Source: Marinobacter gudaonensis
GTDB taxonomy: Bacteria > Pseudomonadota > Gammaproteobacteria > Pseudomonadales > Oleiphilaceae
NCBI RefSeq assembly: GCF_900115175.1
Contig: NZ_FOYV01000002.1
Location: 124,001 to 188,000 of the forward strand
Reading direction: 5' to 3'
DNA: 64,000 bases
The notes under the pieces were generated by a model, which saw nothing but the letters and a program-made list of their open reading frames with translations, did not search any database and was not told the origin of the DNA. Positions 48,953-57,965 of the stretch are shown in pieces (position 1 is the stretch's first letter; every line of letters begins with the position of its first letter). The position numbers and the translations under genes were made by a program.

Positions 48953-49570
48953 TTACGTCACCGAATGATTAAGCAAGGGGCCAAGGTGGCGGTCTACCGC
49001 GTCCCGGGCCCTGAAAATTCGAGAGCGAACGGTTCCTATCGGACACTCGAGTATGCCGGCGATGTCCTCATAGCTGAGACCATCGTATTCCCTGAGCAGG
49101 AACGCCGACCGGAGTTCTTCCGGCAACTGCGCAATAGCCCTGTTCAGTTCCTTCTGGAGCTGCTCCCTCTGAAGCAGGCGTTCGGGCGAGGCGGTATCCC
49201 GCAACCGGGAACCCTCATCAAAGTTTTCCGCCTCCGACGAGTCCGCGCTTCCCTGCGGTCGCCGCCCGCGCGCCTCGAGGAAGTTCTTGGCGGTGTTTAC
49301 GGCAATGCGATACAGCCAGGTATAGAAGGCGCTGTCGCCCCGAAAACGATCAATGGCGCGGTACGCCTTGACGAAGGTTTCCTGGGTCAGATCCATGACT
49401 TCCTGGCTATCGTAAACGTAGCGGCTGATGATGGAAGCAACCCGCGACTGGTACTTGACCACCAGCAGGTCGAACGCAGCGCGATCGCCATTGCGTACCT
49501 TGCGAACCAGTTGCAGGTCCGTCTGGCTCTCGGGATGTTCGCCTTGTACCTTATCTGTATCAGCAGTCAT
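48953..49570 (-). CDS. rpoE: RNA polymerase sigma-E factor (RpoE/AlgU)
   Basis: A 205-residue ECF sigma factor. Region 2 (LLVVKYQSRVASI, DLTQETFVKAYRAI, GDSAFYTWLYRIA) and region 4 (LPEELRSAFLLREYDG, IGTVRSRIFRARD) match AlgU/RpoE closely. It controls envelope stress. ATG 49570 is used; the open frame extends to 49663. The N-terminus is about 15 residues longer than AlgU. A matching sigma-E promoter is upstream at 49711-49737, implying autoregulation. Confidence 0.93.
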   Translation of the reverse strand: MTADTDKVQGEHPESQTDLQLVRKVRNGDRAAFDLLVVKYQSRVASIISRYVYDSQEVMDLTQETFVKAYRAIDRFRGDSAFYTWLYRIAVNTAKNFLEARGRRPQGSADSSEAENFDEGSRLRDTASPERLLQREQLQKELNRAIAQLPEELRSAFLLREYDGLSYEDIAGILECPIGTVRSRIFRARDAVDRHLGPLLNHSVT

Positions 49571-49710
49571 GGACCGGTTGCCGGGAAGTTCGGATTTGAT
49601 GGCCAACTGTCCGGCCTGTACCAGGTGTTTCTCGATCATTGCGGCTGTCCGGCCTCCGTTCATTGAGTGGGGTCAACCACCTTTTCCGGCGGCCTGCCCC
49701 GTCAGGCCAA

Positions 49711-49737
49711 ATAGACAGCACGCGTAAAGTTTAGTTC
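49711..49737 (-). promoter_or_regulatory. Predicted sigma-E (AlgU) promoter of rpoE
   Basis: On the minus strand, GAACTA (49737-49732) is followed after exactly 16 bases by TCTAT (49715-49711), close to the sigma-E consensus GAACTT-N16-TCTGA. It is about 140 bp upstream of the rpoE start and inside the short nadB leader. Autoregulation of rpoE/algU by its own product is established in E. coli and Pseudomonas. Confidence 0.6.
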
Positions 49738-49753
49738 AATACACGTCCACATT

Positions 49754-51379
49754 ATGGCCCGCGATAACGACCCGATGCCACAGTCCTTCGAATACGATGT
49801 TCTCATTATCGGCAGCGGAGCTGCCGGCCTGACCGTCGCGCTGAATCTGCCGGAGCATCTGCGCGTTTGCGTAGTGAGCAAGGCCGATATCAGCAGTGGC
49901 GCCACCCTGTGGGCCCAGGGCGGCATTGCGGCGGTACTGGACGACCAGGACTCCACCGAAAACCACATTACCGACACCCTGAACGCCGGCGCCGGCCTGT
50001 GTCACGAGGATGCTGTGCGTTTTACCGTGGAACACGGTCGGGAAAGCATTGACTGGCTGATCGATTCGGGCGTGGATTTCACCCGCGACGACGATGCCCA
50101 GTACCACCTTACCCGGGAAGGCGGCCACAGCCATCGACGCATTATCCACGCCGCCGACGCCACCGGACACGCAGTGTCCACCACACTGACCAGCCAGGCC
50201 CAGGCCAGGCCCAACATTGAACTGATGTCCGGGCGCGTTGCCGTAGACCTGATCACCAACCGAAAGCTGGCGCTACCCGGGAATCGCTGTGTGGGCGCCT
50301 ACATCCTTAATCTGAAAGACAATCATGTAGAGCTGTTCCGCGCCAGGTTTACGGTGATCGCCACCGGCGGTGCTTCCAAAGCCTATCGCTACACCACCAA
50401 TCCGGACGGCGCTTCCGGCGACGGCATTGCCATGGCATGGCGAGCTGGCTGCCGGGTTGCCAATATGGAGTTTAACCAGTTCCACCCCACCTGCCTGTAT
50501 CACCCGCACGCCAAATCATTCCTGATCACCGAGGCAGTGAGGGGCGAGGGTGGCCTGTTGAAACTTCCGGATGGTTCCCGCTTCATGGATCGGTTTGACG
50601 AGCGGGGTGAACTGGCGCCCCGTGACATCGTGGCCCGGGCCATTGACCATGAAATGAAACGCCTGGGTGCCGATCACCTGCTGCTGGATATCAGCCACAA
50701 GCCGGCGGACTTCATCAAGCACCACTTCCCGACCATCTACGAGAAGTGCCTAGGGTTCGGCATCGACATCACCCGGGAGCCGATTCCCGTGGTTCCCGCG
50801 GCCCACTATACCTGCGGGGGCATCATGAGTGACGAGCGCGCCCGCACCGACATCAACCAGTTGTACGTGGTGGGCGAAGCAGCGTTTACCGGGCTGCACG
50901 GCGCCAACCGCATGGCCAGCAACTCGCTGCTGGAATGCCTGGTGTACGGTCGTGCTGCCGCCGCCGACATTGCGCGCCGGGAGGCGGACATTCCATCGCC
51001 CCCGCAGGCGCCGGACTGGGACGAAAGCCAGGTCCGGGACTCTGATGAAGACGTGGTCATTTCCCACAACTGGGACGAGCTGCGCCACTTCATGTGGGAT
51101 TATGTTGGCATTGTGCGAACCACCAAGCGCCTGCAGCGGGCCAAGCACCGGGTCGATCTGCTGTCGGCCGAAATCGGCGAGTTCTACAGTAATTACCGGG
51201 TCACCAACGACCTGCTGGAACTTCGCAACCTGGTCACGGTCTCGGACCTGATCATCTGTTCAGCGCTGCAACGGCGAGAGAGCCGGGGTCTTCACTACAC
51301 GCTGGACTATCCCGGACTGCTAAATGAGGCGCGGGATACCGTACTGGTACCGACAACCTACCGTACTCTCTCACCGTGA
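49754..51379 (+). CDS. nadB: L-aspartate oxidase
   Basis: A 541-residue FAD enzyme that oxidises aspartate to iminoaspartate for NAD synthesis. The FAD-binding dinucleotide motif is IGSGAAGL. The succinate dehydrogenase/fumarate reductase-like blocks REGGHSHRR and [13 protein letters not shown] follow. ATG 49754 or the one at 49775 may be the start. Divergence from rpoE is the same arrangement as in E. coli and Pseudomonas. Confidence 0.95.
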   Translation: MARDNDPMPQSFEYDVLIIGSGAAGLTVALNLPEHLRVCVVSKADISSGATLWAQGGIAAVLDDQDSTENHITDTLNAGAGLCHEDAVRFTVEHGRESIDWLIDSGVDFTRDDDAQYHLTREGGHSHRRIIHAADATGHAVSTTLTSQAQARPNIELMSGRVAVDLITNRKLALPGNRCVGAYILNLKDNHVELFRARFTVIATGGASKAYRYTTNPDGASGDGIAMAWRAGCRVANMEFNQFHPTCLYHPHAKSFLITEAVRGEGGLLKLPDGSRFMDRFDERGELAPRDIVARAIDHEMKRLGADHLLLDISHKPADFIKHHFPTIYEKCLGFGIDITREPIPVVPAAHYTCGGIMSDERARTDINQLYVVGEAAFTGLHGANRMASNSLLECLVYGRAAAADIARREADIPSPPQAPDWDESQVRDSDEDVVISHNWDELRHFMWDYVGIVRTTKRLQRAKHRVDLLSAEIGEFYSNYRVTNDLLELRNLVTVSDLIICSALQRRESRGLHYTLDYPGLLNEARDTVLVPTTYRTLSP

Positions 51380-51419
51380 ACCGGTGCCGATCCACTTATT
51401 CCATCCGATGGTAAAGACT

Positions 51420-51692
51420 ATGTCAGAAACCACTGCACCTTCCGACAACTCCGAGTTCAACCGCCTGTGGTGGCACAGTCGTCGCGGCATGCTGGAGCTG
51501 GACGTCCTGCTGATTCCCTTTGTGGAGCAGGCCTACCGTGAACTGGCCCCGGAAGACCAGGCCCGCTACCGGAAGCTGCTTAGCTGCGAGGACACCGACA
51601 TGTTCGAGTGGTTCATGCAGCGAAGTCGGCCCGAGGACCCGGACCTGCAACGTATGGTTGATCTGATTCTCAGCCGTGTCCAGCCGGATTGA
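51420..51692 (+). CDS. sdhE: FAD assembly factor SdhE
   Basis: A 90-residue protein that helps attach FAD covalently to succinate dehydrogenase SdhA. The essential RGxxE motif is seen as RGMLE at 22-26, followed by the typical [16 protein letters not shown] 51420 is 40 bp past the nadB stop. It overlaps the next gene by 17 bp, as in the E. coli sdhE-ygfX pair. Confidence 0.92.
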   Translation: MSETTAPSDNSEFNRLWWHSRRGMLELDVLLIPFVEQAYRELAPEDQARYRKLLSCEDTDMFEWFMQRSRPEDPDLQRMVDLILSRVQPD

Positions 51693-52140
51693 ACTGAGCC
51701 TTTCCCCCTCCCGGCTGGCAGGAGTCATTGCAGGCCTTCCCTGGCTGGTGCTGCTGGTTTTCCTGTTGATTGGCTCCCTGAAGGGCAAGCCCTGGCTTCT
51801 GACCGCCGTCCCTATCGTCCTTGCCGGTGCCGTGTTGCAATATCGGTGCAGCGGCGCCTTGCTGACGAAACGATCAGTGACCGGATTGCTGGTCGATCAG
51901 GGCCAACTGTACGTGGTTACCGGTGACCACCGGCGGATACCGGTGCGCCCGGCGCCATCCAGTCGCCTGTGGTCGCGCCTGGCACTCTTGAAACTCCGGC
52001 CGGTCGGCACCAGATTCCAAGCGTACAGTGCCGTTATTGTTTCCTCCGGCCCGGGCTGCCCGGGCAACGCCCCGGAAGCGGATTTCCGTCGCCTCAGGAT
52101 GTGGCTGAGGCTGGGTACGCAGGGACCAGCATCGAACTGA
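51676..52140 (+). CDS. ygfX: YgfX/CptA-family membrane protein
   Basis: A 154-residue protein with two N-terminal membrane helices at about 14-33 and 40-58 and a cytoplasmic C-terminal part. Gene position (overlapping the sdhE end by 17 bp) and topology match YgfX (CptA), reported as an inhibitor of cytoskeletal proteins in E. coli. The start is GTG 51676. The sequence is divergent, so the assignment leans on context. Confidence 0.7.
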   Translation: MSSRIELSLSPSRLAGVIAGLPWLVLLVFLLIGSLKGKPWLLTAVPIVLAGAVLQYRCSGALLTKRSVTGLLVDQGQLYVVTGDHRRIPVRPAPSSRLWSRLALLKLRPVGTRFQAYSAVIVSSGPGCPGNAPEADFRRLRMWLRLGTQGPASN

Positions 52141-52161
52141 TTTCATAATCTGGAGCACGCC

Positions 52162-53154
52162 ATGTCCGACACAGACCCACTGGCACCCACTGTTGCCGAC
52201 TCTCCCCTGCCCGATCACGGCTGGACATTCCTCGAGGACCGGGTTGTGGTGCGGGTCAGCGGACCCGGCACTGACAAGTTCCTGCAAGGGCAGTTCAGCC
52301 AGAGCCTGAACGAAGTGGTTGAAGGTCGATCGCCACGGGCCGCTGCCGCAACCCCCAAGGGTCGCGCCTACTGCCTGACCCGCATGGTGCGAACCGACGC
52401 CGATGTGTTGATGGATTTTCCGGCCGATCTGGCAGACGACGATATCGTGCATCTGCGCAAATACCTGATGCTGTTCCGAGGCACCAGTATGGAGGCAGCC
52501 GCCGACATTCGCATTGTCGGCATACTCGGCAACCCGTTGCCTCAGTCGCTCGCCGGCGATCAGTTCGACCAACTGGTCAAGCCCGGTGACTCCGTCACCC
52601 TGGACAATGGCATCCTGATCCGGTCTGAGCCGACCGCCGAAGGCTGTCCCCGTTTCGAGTTCTGGCAAACCGGTGCTGATGCGCCCGCCCTGACGCCGGA
52701 GCTGCGCATACCTGCCGCCGACTGGCAGGCTTCGGAGATTGCCGCCGGGGTGGCCAGGCTTACGCCCGCAACCCGGGAATCCTTCGTGCCCCAGATGCTC
52801 AACTGGCAGCATGTCGGCGGTGTCCACTTCAAGAAAGGCTGCTACACCGGGCAGGAGGTGATCGCCCGCATGCATTTTCTCGGTCAGCTCAAAAAGAGTC
52901 TCTTCCGCTTCCGGATGGAGGGCACCTCCGCTCCCGAACCGGGAAGCGCGCTCAGAACCGCCGAACGGGCCGTGGGCGAGGTGGTTACGTCAATTGTCTA
53001 TACTGATGGCAGTTGCGAGCTTCTGGCCGTTGTCCGGCATGACTCGGCGGAGGAATCTCTGCACCCGGAGGCACAGCCGGAGATTACCCTGCGCCCCATG
53101 CCGCTGCCCTACCCGGTGCCGGAAAGGGAAAAAAGCGCACAATCAGATACATAA
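52162..53154 (+). CDS. ygfZ: Folate-binding Fe-S cluster/tRNA modification protein YgfZ
   Basis: A 330-residue protein of the aminomethyltransferase-like fold. The diagnostic KGCYTGQEVIAR motif, with its essential cysteine, is present near residue 225-236. The family acts with folate in Fe-S cluster repair, including MiaB activity. It starts 22 bp after ygfX. Confidence 0.9.
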   Translation: MSDTDPLAPTVADSPLPDHGWTFLEDRVVVRVSGPGTDKFLQGQFSQSLNEVVEGRSPRAAAATPKGRAYCLTRMVRTDADVLMDFPADLADDDIVHLRKYLMLFRGTSMEAAADIRIVGILGNPLPQSLAGDQFDQLVKPGDSVTLDNGILIRSEPTAEGCPRFEFWQTGADAPALTPELRIPAADWQASEIAAGVARLTPATRESFVPQMLNWQHVGGVHFKKGCYTGQEVIARMHFLGQLKKSLFRFRMEGTSAPEPGSALRTAERAVGEVVTSIVYTDGSCELLAVVRHDSAEESLHPEAQPEITLRPMPLPYPVPEREKSAQSDT

Positions 53155-53279
53155 GTTGACAGGCAAAGAGCCCAGAATTTGCTATTTTGCTATAAAGTAG
53201 CTCACATATTTGATTATCGGGCGAATGGCCGCCGCAGTCCGGCCATTGCACGGAACCCAAACGCGGACCTCAAGTGACC

Positions 53280-54113
53280 ATGTCGAATATTGTCGAAACC
53301 ATCAAAGCCGATCTCACCGCCGCCATCGAAGCCGACAAGCTGGTGCTGCCCACCCTTCCGGAAGTGGCCCTACAGGTAAGGGACATTGCCCAGTCGGACG
53401 ACTCATCGATTGCCGATCTGGTGAAGGTGATCAGTAACGATACCGCGCTGTCAGCGCGCATCATCCGGGTGACCAACAGCCCCCTTTTTCGCGGCAGCCG
53501 GGCCATCGAGAACCTGAACATGGCGGTAAGCCGTCTGGGTATGGCCTACACCAGCAACCTGGCCATGGGCCTGGCGATGGAACAGATGTTTCAGGCCACT
53601 TCGGACATGATCGACAAGCGCATGCGCGCCACCTGGCAGACCAGCACCGAAGTGGCCGGCGTGTGCCACGTGCTTGCCCAGCATTACACCAAGCTGAAGC
53701 CGGACCAGGCGACACTGGCGGGGCTGGTGCACCTGATCGGGGTGCTGCCGATTCTGCGCTATGTGGAAGACCAGGACATCCAGATCAGCAGCATCATGCT
53801 GGATAACGTGGTGGATGAGCTGCATCCGAAGATTGGCGCGACCATTCTCAAGAAATGGGATTTCCCGAAGGAGCTTCAGAACGTGCCTCTGGAGTACGCC
53901 AACCTCCAGCGGCAGGTGCCAGCGGCCGATTACGCGGATCTGGTCATGGTGGCCAATCTGCAACTGGTGGCAGGCTCGGAGCATCCGTGGACAGAGATGG
54001 ACTGGACGAAGATCTCGGCGTTTGATCGTCTTGGGTTGGATCCGAATATCGACATGAGCGAGGAAGAAGATCTGAACGCCCAGATGGAAGCGGCTATGGC
54101 GCTGCTTCAGTAA
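53280..54113 (+). CDS. HDOD domain protein
   Basis: A 277-residue stand-alone HDOD protein (LPTLPEVALQVRDI, VISNDTALSARIIRVTNSPLFRG, HLIGVLPILRYVED). It has no output domain and no membrane segment. The start is ATG 53280; a GTG two codons earlier is possible. Function unknown; related proteins act as signalling scaffolds in biofilm, motility or stress control. The 125-bp leader contains TTGACA at 53156-53161 and an AT-rich block at 53179-53200 that could be a promoter, with unusual spacing. Confidence 0.85.
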   Translation: MSNIVETIKADLTAAIEADKLVLPTLPEVALQVRDIAQSDDSSIADLVKVISNDTALSARIIRVTNSPLFRGSRAIENLNMAVSRLGMAYTSNLAMGLAMEQMFQATSDMIDKRMRATWQTSTEVAGVCHVLAQHYTKLKPDQATLAGLVHLIGVLPILRYVEDQDIQISSIMLDNVVDELHPKIGATILKKWDFPKELQNVPLEYANLQRQVPAADYADLVMVANLQLVAGSEHPWTEMDWTKISAFDRLGLDPNIDMSEEEDLNAQMEAAMALLQ

Positions 54114-54155
54114 TCCCCAGTACTTCTTGCCCCCTCGCTTTTCGGCGGCTGGCGC

Positions 54156-54236
54156 GGGGGCGGTGAGTCTTTCCCTCGGGAAAAGAACTCGCTGCGCTCA
54201 GACACCTTTTCCTGTCGGGAAAGACTCACCGCCCCC
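54156..54236. repeat. Palindromic element, copy D (different centre)
   Basis: A perfect 20-bp inverted repeat (54156-54175 and 54217-54236) encloses a 41-nt interior with an inner GGGAAAAG / CTTTTCCTG pairing around a CGCTGCGCTCAGAC centre. The architecture is like copies A-C, but the interior lacks the CATCC(A/C)TG hairpins. It fills the convergent gap between the HDOD gene and ung. Confidence 0.7.
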
Positions 54237-54277
54237 ACACCGATCAAACCTCGGAAGGGCACTTCTTCCCCACCCTT

Positions 54278-55012
54278 TCAACTCTTCTTGTATCTTTCGA
54301 TCAGCTCAGCTTTGCTTGGCAACGCCCAGTTAACAGTGGGCCTACCCTGCTGTTGCAACCAGTCGTTTGCTTTTGAGAAGTGCCGGCAACCAAAGAAGCC
54401 CCGGTAGGCGCTCAGGGGTGACGGGTGTGGGCCGTCGAGCACCAGGTGTTTGCGGCGGTCGATGTGCTGGCCTTTCTTTTTGGCGTAGCTGCCCCAGAGC
54501 AGGAAGACAACCCCCTCGCGCTCCCGGTTGACGGTTTCGATGACTTTGTCGGTGAACGTTTCCCAGCCCTTGCCCTGATGGGCGCCGGCCTGACCCTGGA
54601 CGACAGTAAGAACGCTGTTAAGGAGGAGCACGCCCTGCTCGGCCCAGGGTTGCAGGCAGCCGTGGTCGGGGGGCGCTATACCCAGGTCGTCCTGGATTTC
54701 CTTGAAGATGTTCACCAGCGAGGGAGGAACGGCCACGTTCGGGCGCACGGAGAAGCACAGACCGTGGGCCTGGCCTGGGCCGTGGTAGGGGTCCTGGCCG
54801 AGTATGACCACTCGTACTTTGTCGAGCGGGGTGCTGTTGAGGGCGTTGAAGCAGTGCTGGCTGGCGGGAAACAGGACCTTGCCGGCCTGTTCCTCGGCGG
54901 CCAGGAAATCCGCCAGGCCCTGCATGTAGGGCTGGCGGAACTCGTCTTCGAGGTGTTCTTTCCAGCCCCGGTCGGGCCTGAGCTGGCTGGCCAGTACCTC
55001 AACCGGGCTCAT
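54278..55012 (-). CDS. ung: Uracil-DNA glycosylase
   Basis: A 244-residue family-1 enzyme that excises uracil from DNA. The water-activating Asp74 is in GQDPYHG, the uracil-contact FSVRPN and LLLNSVLTV blocks follow, and the C-terminal [11 protein letters not shown] loop is present. It lies 3 bp after the lysS stop and so is probably co-transcribed. Confidence 0.96.
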   Translation of the reverse strand: MSPVEVLASQLRPDRGWKEHLEDEFRQPYMQGLADFLAAEEQAGKVLFPASQHCFNALNSTPLDKVRVVILGQDPYHGPGQAHGLCFSVRPNVAVPPSLVNIFKEIQDDLGIAPPDHGCLQPWAEQGVLLLNSVLTVVQGQAGAHQGKGWETFTDKVIETVNREREGVVFLLWGSYAKKKGQHIDRRKHLVLDGPHPSPLSAYRGFFGCRHFSKANDWLQQQGRPTVNWALPSKAELIERYKKS

Positions 55013-55015
55013 GGC

Positions 55016-56551
55016 TTATTCCTCGTCTTTGCGCGGCTCGGCTTTGTGCTCGGGGCGCATCGCCGGGAACAGGATGACGTCGCGGATGGACGGGGAGTCG
55101 GTCAGCAGCATGGCCAGGCGGTCGATACCGATACCTTCGCCAGCGGTGGGTGGCAGGCCGTATTCCAGGGCCATCACGTAATCTTCGTCGTAGAACATGG
55201 CCTCGTCGTCGCCCGCGTCTTTCTCGGCCACCTGGGCCTGGAAGCGCTCGGCCTGGTCTTCGGCGTCGTTGAGCTCGGAGAAGCCGTTGGCGATCTCACG
55301 GCCGCCGACGAAGAACTCGAAGCGTTCCGTCACGAAGGGGTTGCTGTCCTTGCATCGCGCCAGGGGCGAGACTTCTTTCGGGTACTCGGTGATGAACGTC
55401 GGTTGCATCAGGCGGTGCTCGGCGGTCGCCTCGAAGATCTCGATCTGGACCTTGCCCAGGCCCCAGCCCTCTTTCAGGTGGATGCCCAGGTTCCTGGCCA
55501 CCTGGCGGGCGCTGGCGTCGTCGGCCAGCTGTTCGGCCTTGATGTCCGGGTTGTAGCGCAGGATGGCATCGACCACGGTCAGCCGCTCGAAGGGCTTGCC
55601 GAAATCGTACTCGACGGTCTCCTCCGTGCCGTCAGCCAGGGTGCGGGTGTTCACCACGGTGGTGGTGCCCAGCACCTTCTGGGTAATGGTGCGCAGCATG
55701 TCCTCGGTGAGATCCATCAAGTCGTTGTAATCGGCGTAGGCCTGGTAGAACTCGACCATGGTGAACTCGGGGTTGTGCCGGGTGGACAGGCCTTCGTTGC
55801 GGAAGTTGCGGTTAATCTCGAACACTCGCTCGAAGCCGCCCACCACCAGGCGCTTGAGGAACAGTTCCGGCGCAATGCGCAGGTACATGTCGATGCCCAA
55901 GGCGTTGTGGTGGGTCACGAACGGCCGGGCGGTGGCGCCACCGGGGATCACCTGGAGCATGGGGGTCTCGACCTCCATGAAGTCACGCTCGGTGAAATAC
56001 TGGCGCATGGTGTTGATGATCTTGGAGCGGGCGTAGAACACCCGGCGGCTGTCCTCATTGACCATCAGGTCCACGTAACGGTGCCGGTAGCGCGCTTCGG
56101 TATCGGTCAGGCCTTTGTGCTTCTCCGGCAGGGGCCGGAGGGACTTGGTGAGCAGCACGTACTCGTCCATGGTTACGTACAGGTCGCCCTTGCCAGACTT
56201 GGACAGGGTACCGCGCACGCCGATGATGTCACCCAGGTCCCAGTGCTTGGTGTCTTTCTGGACATCCTTGGACGCGTAGATCTGGATGCGGCCGGTCATG
56301 TCCTGAACCACCTTGAACGCCTTGCGGTCGAGCATCATGCGGCCGGCGATGGCTACCTTGATGCCCAGGGACTCCAACTCTTCCTTGGTTTTGTCACCGT
56401 ATTTCGCCTGCAGTTCGGCGGCGGTGGCATCACGACGGAAGTCGTTGGGGAAGGCGTTGCCTTGCTCGCGCATCTCCGACAGTTTGGCGCGGCGCTCGGC
56501 AATCAGCTTGTTGTCCTCATGCTGTGCGGCATTCTGAGTTTGTTCGGTCAT
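55016..56551 (-). CDS. lysS: Lysyl-tRNA synthetase, class II
   Basis: A 511-residue class II synthetase. An N-terminal OB-fold anticodon-binding domain (about 60-155) precedes motif 1, motif 2 ([16 protein letters not shown]) and motif 3 ([10 protein letters not shown]). It follows prfB by 51 bp, the same order as the prfB-lysS operon of E. coli. Confidence 0.96.
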   Translation of the reverse strand: MTEQTQNAAQHEDNKLIAERRAKLSEMREQGNAFPNDFRRDATAAELQAKYGDKTKEELESLGIKVAIAGRMMLDRKAFKVVQDMTGRIQIYASKDVQKDTKHWDLGDIIGVRGTLSKSGKGDLYVTMDEYVLLTKSLRPLPEKHKGLTDTEARYRHRYVDLMVNEDSRRVFYARSKIINTMRQYFTERDFMEVETPMLQVIPGGATARPFVTHHNALGIDMYLRIAPELFLKRLVVGGFERVFEINRNFRNEGLSTRHNPEFTMVEFYQAYADYNDLMDLTEDMLRTITQKVLGTTTVVNTRTLADGTEETVEYDFGKPFERLTVVDAILRYNPDIKAEQLADDASARQVARNLGIHLKEGWGLGKVQIEIFEATAEHRLMQPTFITEYPKEVSPLARCKDSNPFVTERFEFFVGGREIANGFSELNDAEDQAERFQAQVAEKDAGDDEAMFYDEDYVMALEYGLPPTAGEGIGIDRLAMLLTDSPSIRDVILFPAMRPEHKAEPRKDEE

Positions 56552-56602
56552 GTTGGCTCACTAGGAATCGGGGTTGTCCGGGTTAGCGTGCAAAGGCGCT
56601 GG

Positions 56603-57698
56603 TTAGAGCGCCATCTTAAGGCTGGCTTCGATGAATTTGTCGATATCACCGTCCAGCACCGACTGGGTGTTGCTGGTTTCGACCTTGGTGCGCAGGTCCT
56701 TGATACGACTGTCATCCAGAACGTAGGAGCGGATCTGGCTGCCCCAGCCGATGTCGGCCTTGGCGTCCTCGGCCTTCTGCTTCTCGGCGTTGCGCTCCTG
56801 CATCTCGCGCTCGAACAGTTTGGCCTTGAGCTGTTTCATGGCCTGATCCTTGTTCTGGTGCTGGCTTCGGCCAGCCTGACAGGCCACCACAATGCCGGTG
56901 GGGTTGTGGGTCAGACGCACCGCTGATTCGGTCCGGTTAACGTGCTGACCACCGGCGCCAGAGGCGCGGTAAACGTCCACCCGAAGATCCGCTGGGTTGA
57001 TCTCGATCTCGAAGCTGTCGTCCACCTCCGGCGATACAAACACCGACGAAAAGGAGGTGTGGCGACGGTTGCCGGAATCGAACGGCGACTTGCGCACCAG
57101 CCGGTGCACGCCGGTTTCGGTACGCAGCCAGCCGTAGGCGTAGTCGCCCTGCACATGAATAGTGGCACTCTTGATACCGGCCACCTCGCCTTCCATCAGT
57201 TCAACGATCTCGGCCTTGAAACCCCGGCGCTCGGCCCAGCGCAGGTACATGCGCAGCAGCATGTTGGCCCAGTCCTGGGCCTCGGTACCGCCGGAGCCGG
57301 CCTGGATGTCCAGGTAAGCGTTGTTGGCGTCCATCTCACCGGAGAACATTCGGCGGAATTCGAGCTTCTCCAGTTGCTGATCCAGACCCTCAAGGTCGGC
57401 CTCGATCTCGGCGACGGTGCCCTCGTCCTCTTCCTCGGCGGCGATGTCCAGCAGGCCTTCGGCGTCTTCCAGGCCGGAGGTGAGGGTGTCGATGGTTTTG
57501 ACGATCAGCTCAAGATCGGCGCGCTCTTTGCCGAGCGCCTGCGCCCGCTCCGGGTCGTCCCAGACGCTGGGTTGTTCCAGCTCTCGCTCAACTTCGGTCA
57601 GTCGTTCACTACGCTGATCGTAGTCAAAGATACCCCCTGAGCGCTTCAGTGCGCTCACGAAGCTCTTTAATCTTCGTCACAATGGGATTAATTTCCAT
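56603..57698 (-). CDS. prfB: Peptide chain release factor 2 (with +1 programmed frameshift)
   Basis: RF2 terminates at UGA and UAA. ATG 57698 opens a 24-codon frame ending at an in-frame TGA (57626-57624). A +1 shift at CTT-TGA continues for 340 codons, giving 364 residues, almost the E. coli length. The tripeptide anticodon SPF and the GGQ motif at about 249-251 are both present. The shift is the classic autoregulation by RF2 level. TAAGGG precedes the ATG. Confidence 0.96.
57624..57638 (-). promoter_or_regulatory. prfB programmed +1 frameshift site
   Basis: On the minus strand the internal Shine-Dalgarno-like AGGGGG (57638-57633) is followed by TAT, the slippery CTT and the in-frame stop TGA with C after it. 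This is identical in layout to the E. coli RF2 site. The T at 57626 is skipped. Confidence 0.95.
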
Positions 57699-57801
57699 GA
57701 AACCCTTACTCGCTCTTGAAAATGGAGAGTAAAAACAGAGGCCGGATTCTACCCGAAATTGGTTTGTAAATCAGCCGTGGTTGACCGCTACTTCAGAGTA
57801 A

Positions 57802-57909
57802 GCGGGAGGCAGGCAGGGCTTTCCGGGAGATGCTGTAAATACGTCCATGTACGCTTGACGAAAACATCCCTGTTTTCGACACTCCCGGAAAGCCCTGCCT
57901 GCCTCCCGC
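57802..57909. repeat. Long palindromic element, copy C
   Basis: A perfect 28-bp inverted repeat (57802-57829 and 57882-57909) encloses a 52-nt interior. Read on the + strand from 57832, the interior aligns with copies A and B. Its hairpins are TACGTCCATGTA and CGAAAACA-TCCC-TGTTTTCG. It lies between the recJ 3' end and the prfB upstream region. Confidence 0.85.
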
Positions 57910-57965
57910 CCAAGCATTTGAGTTTGCGCCAGAGTCTGATCGGCCGGGGGCCCGCGTCCCAGGAA

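Noticed and set aside
54425..56926. 833-codon open frame on the + strand opposite ung, lysS and prfB
   Set aside because: It is antisense to three clearly identified genes; long open frames on the opposite strand are a by-product of high GC at third codon positions. The translation is low-complexity Gly/Val/His-rich with no family motif.
57624..57698. prfB as a broken gene with a frameshift
   Set aside because: The +1 shift at CTT-TGA with an upstream AGGGGG is the known programmed RF2 frameshift site, not a mutation.
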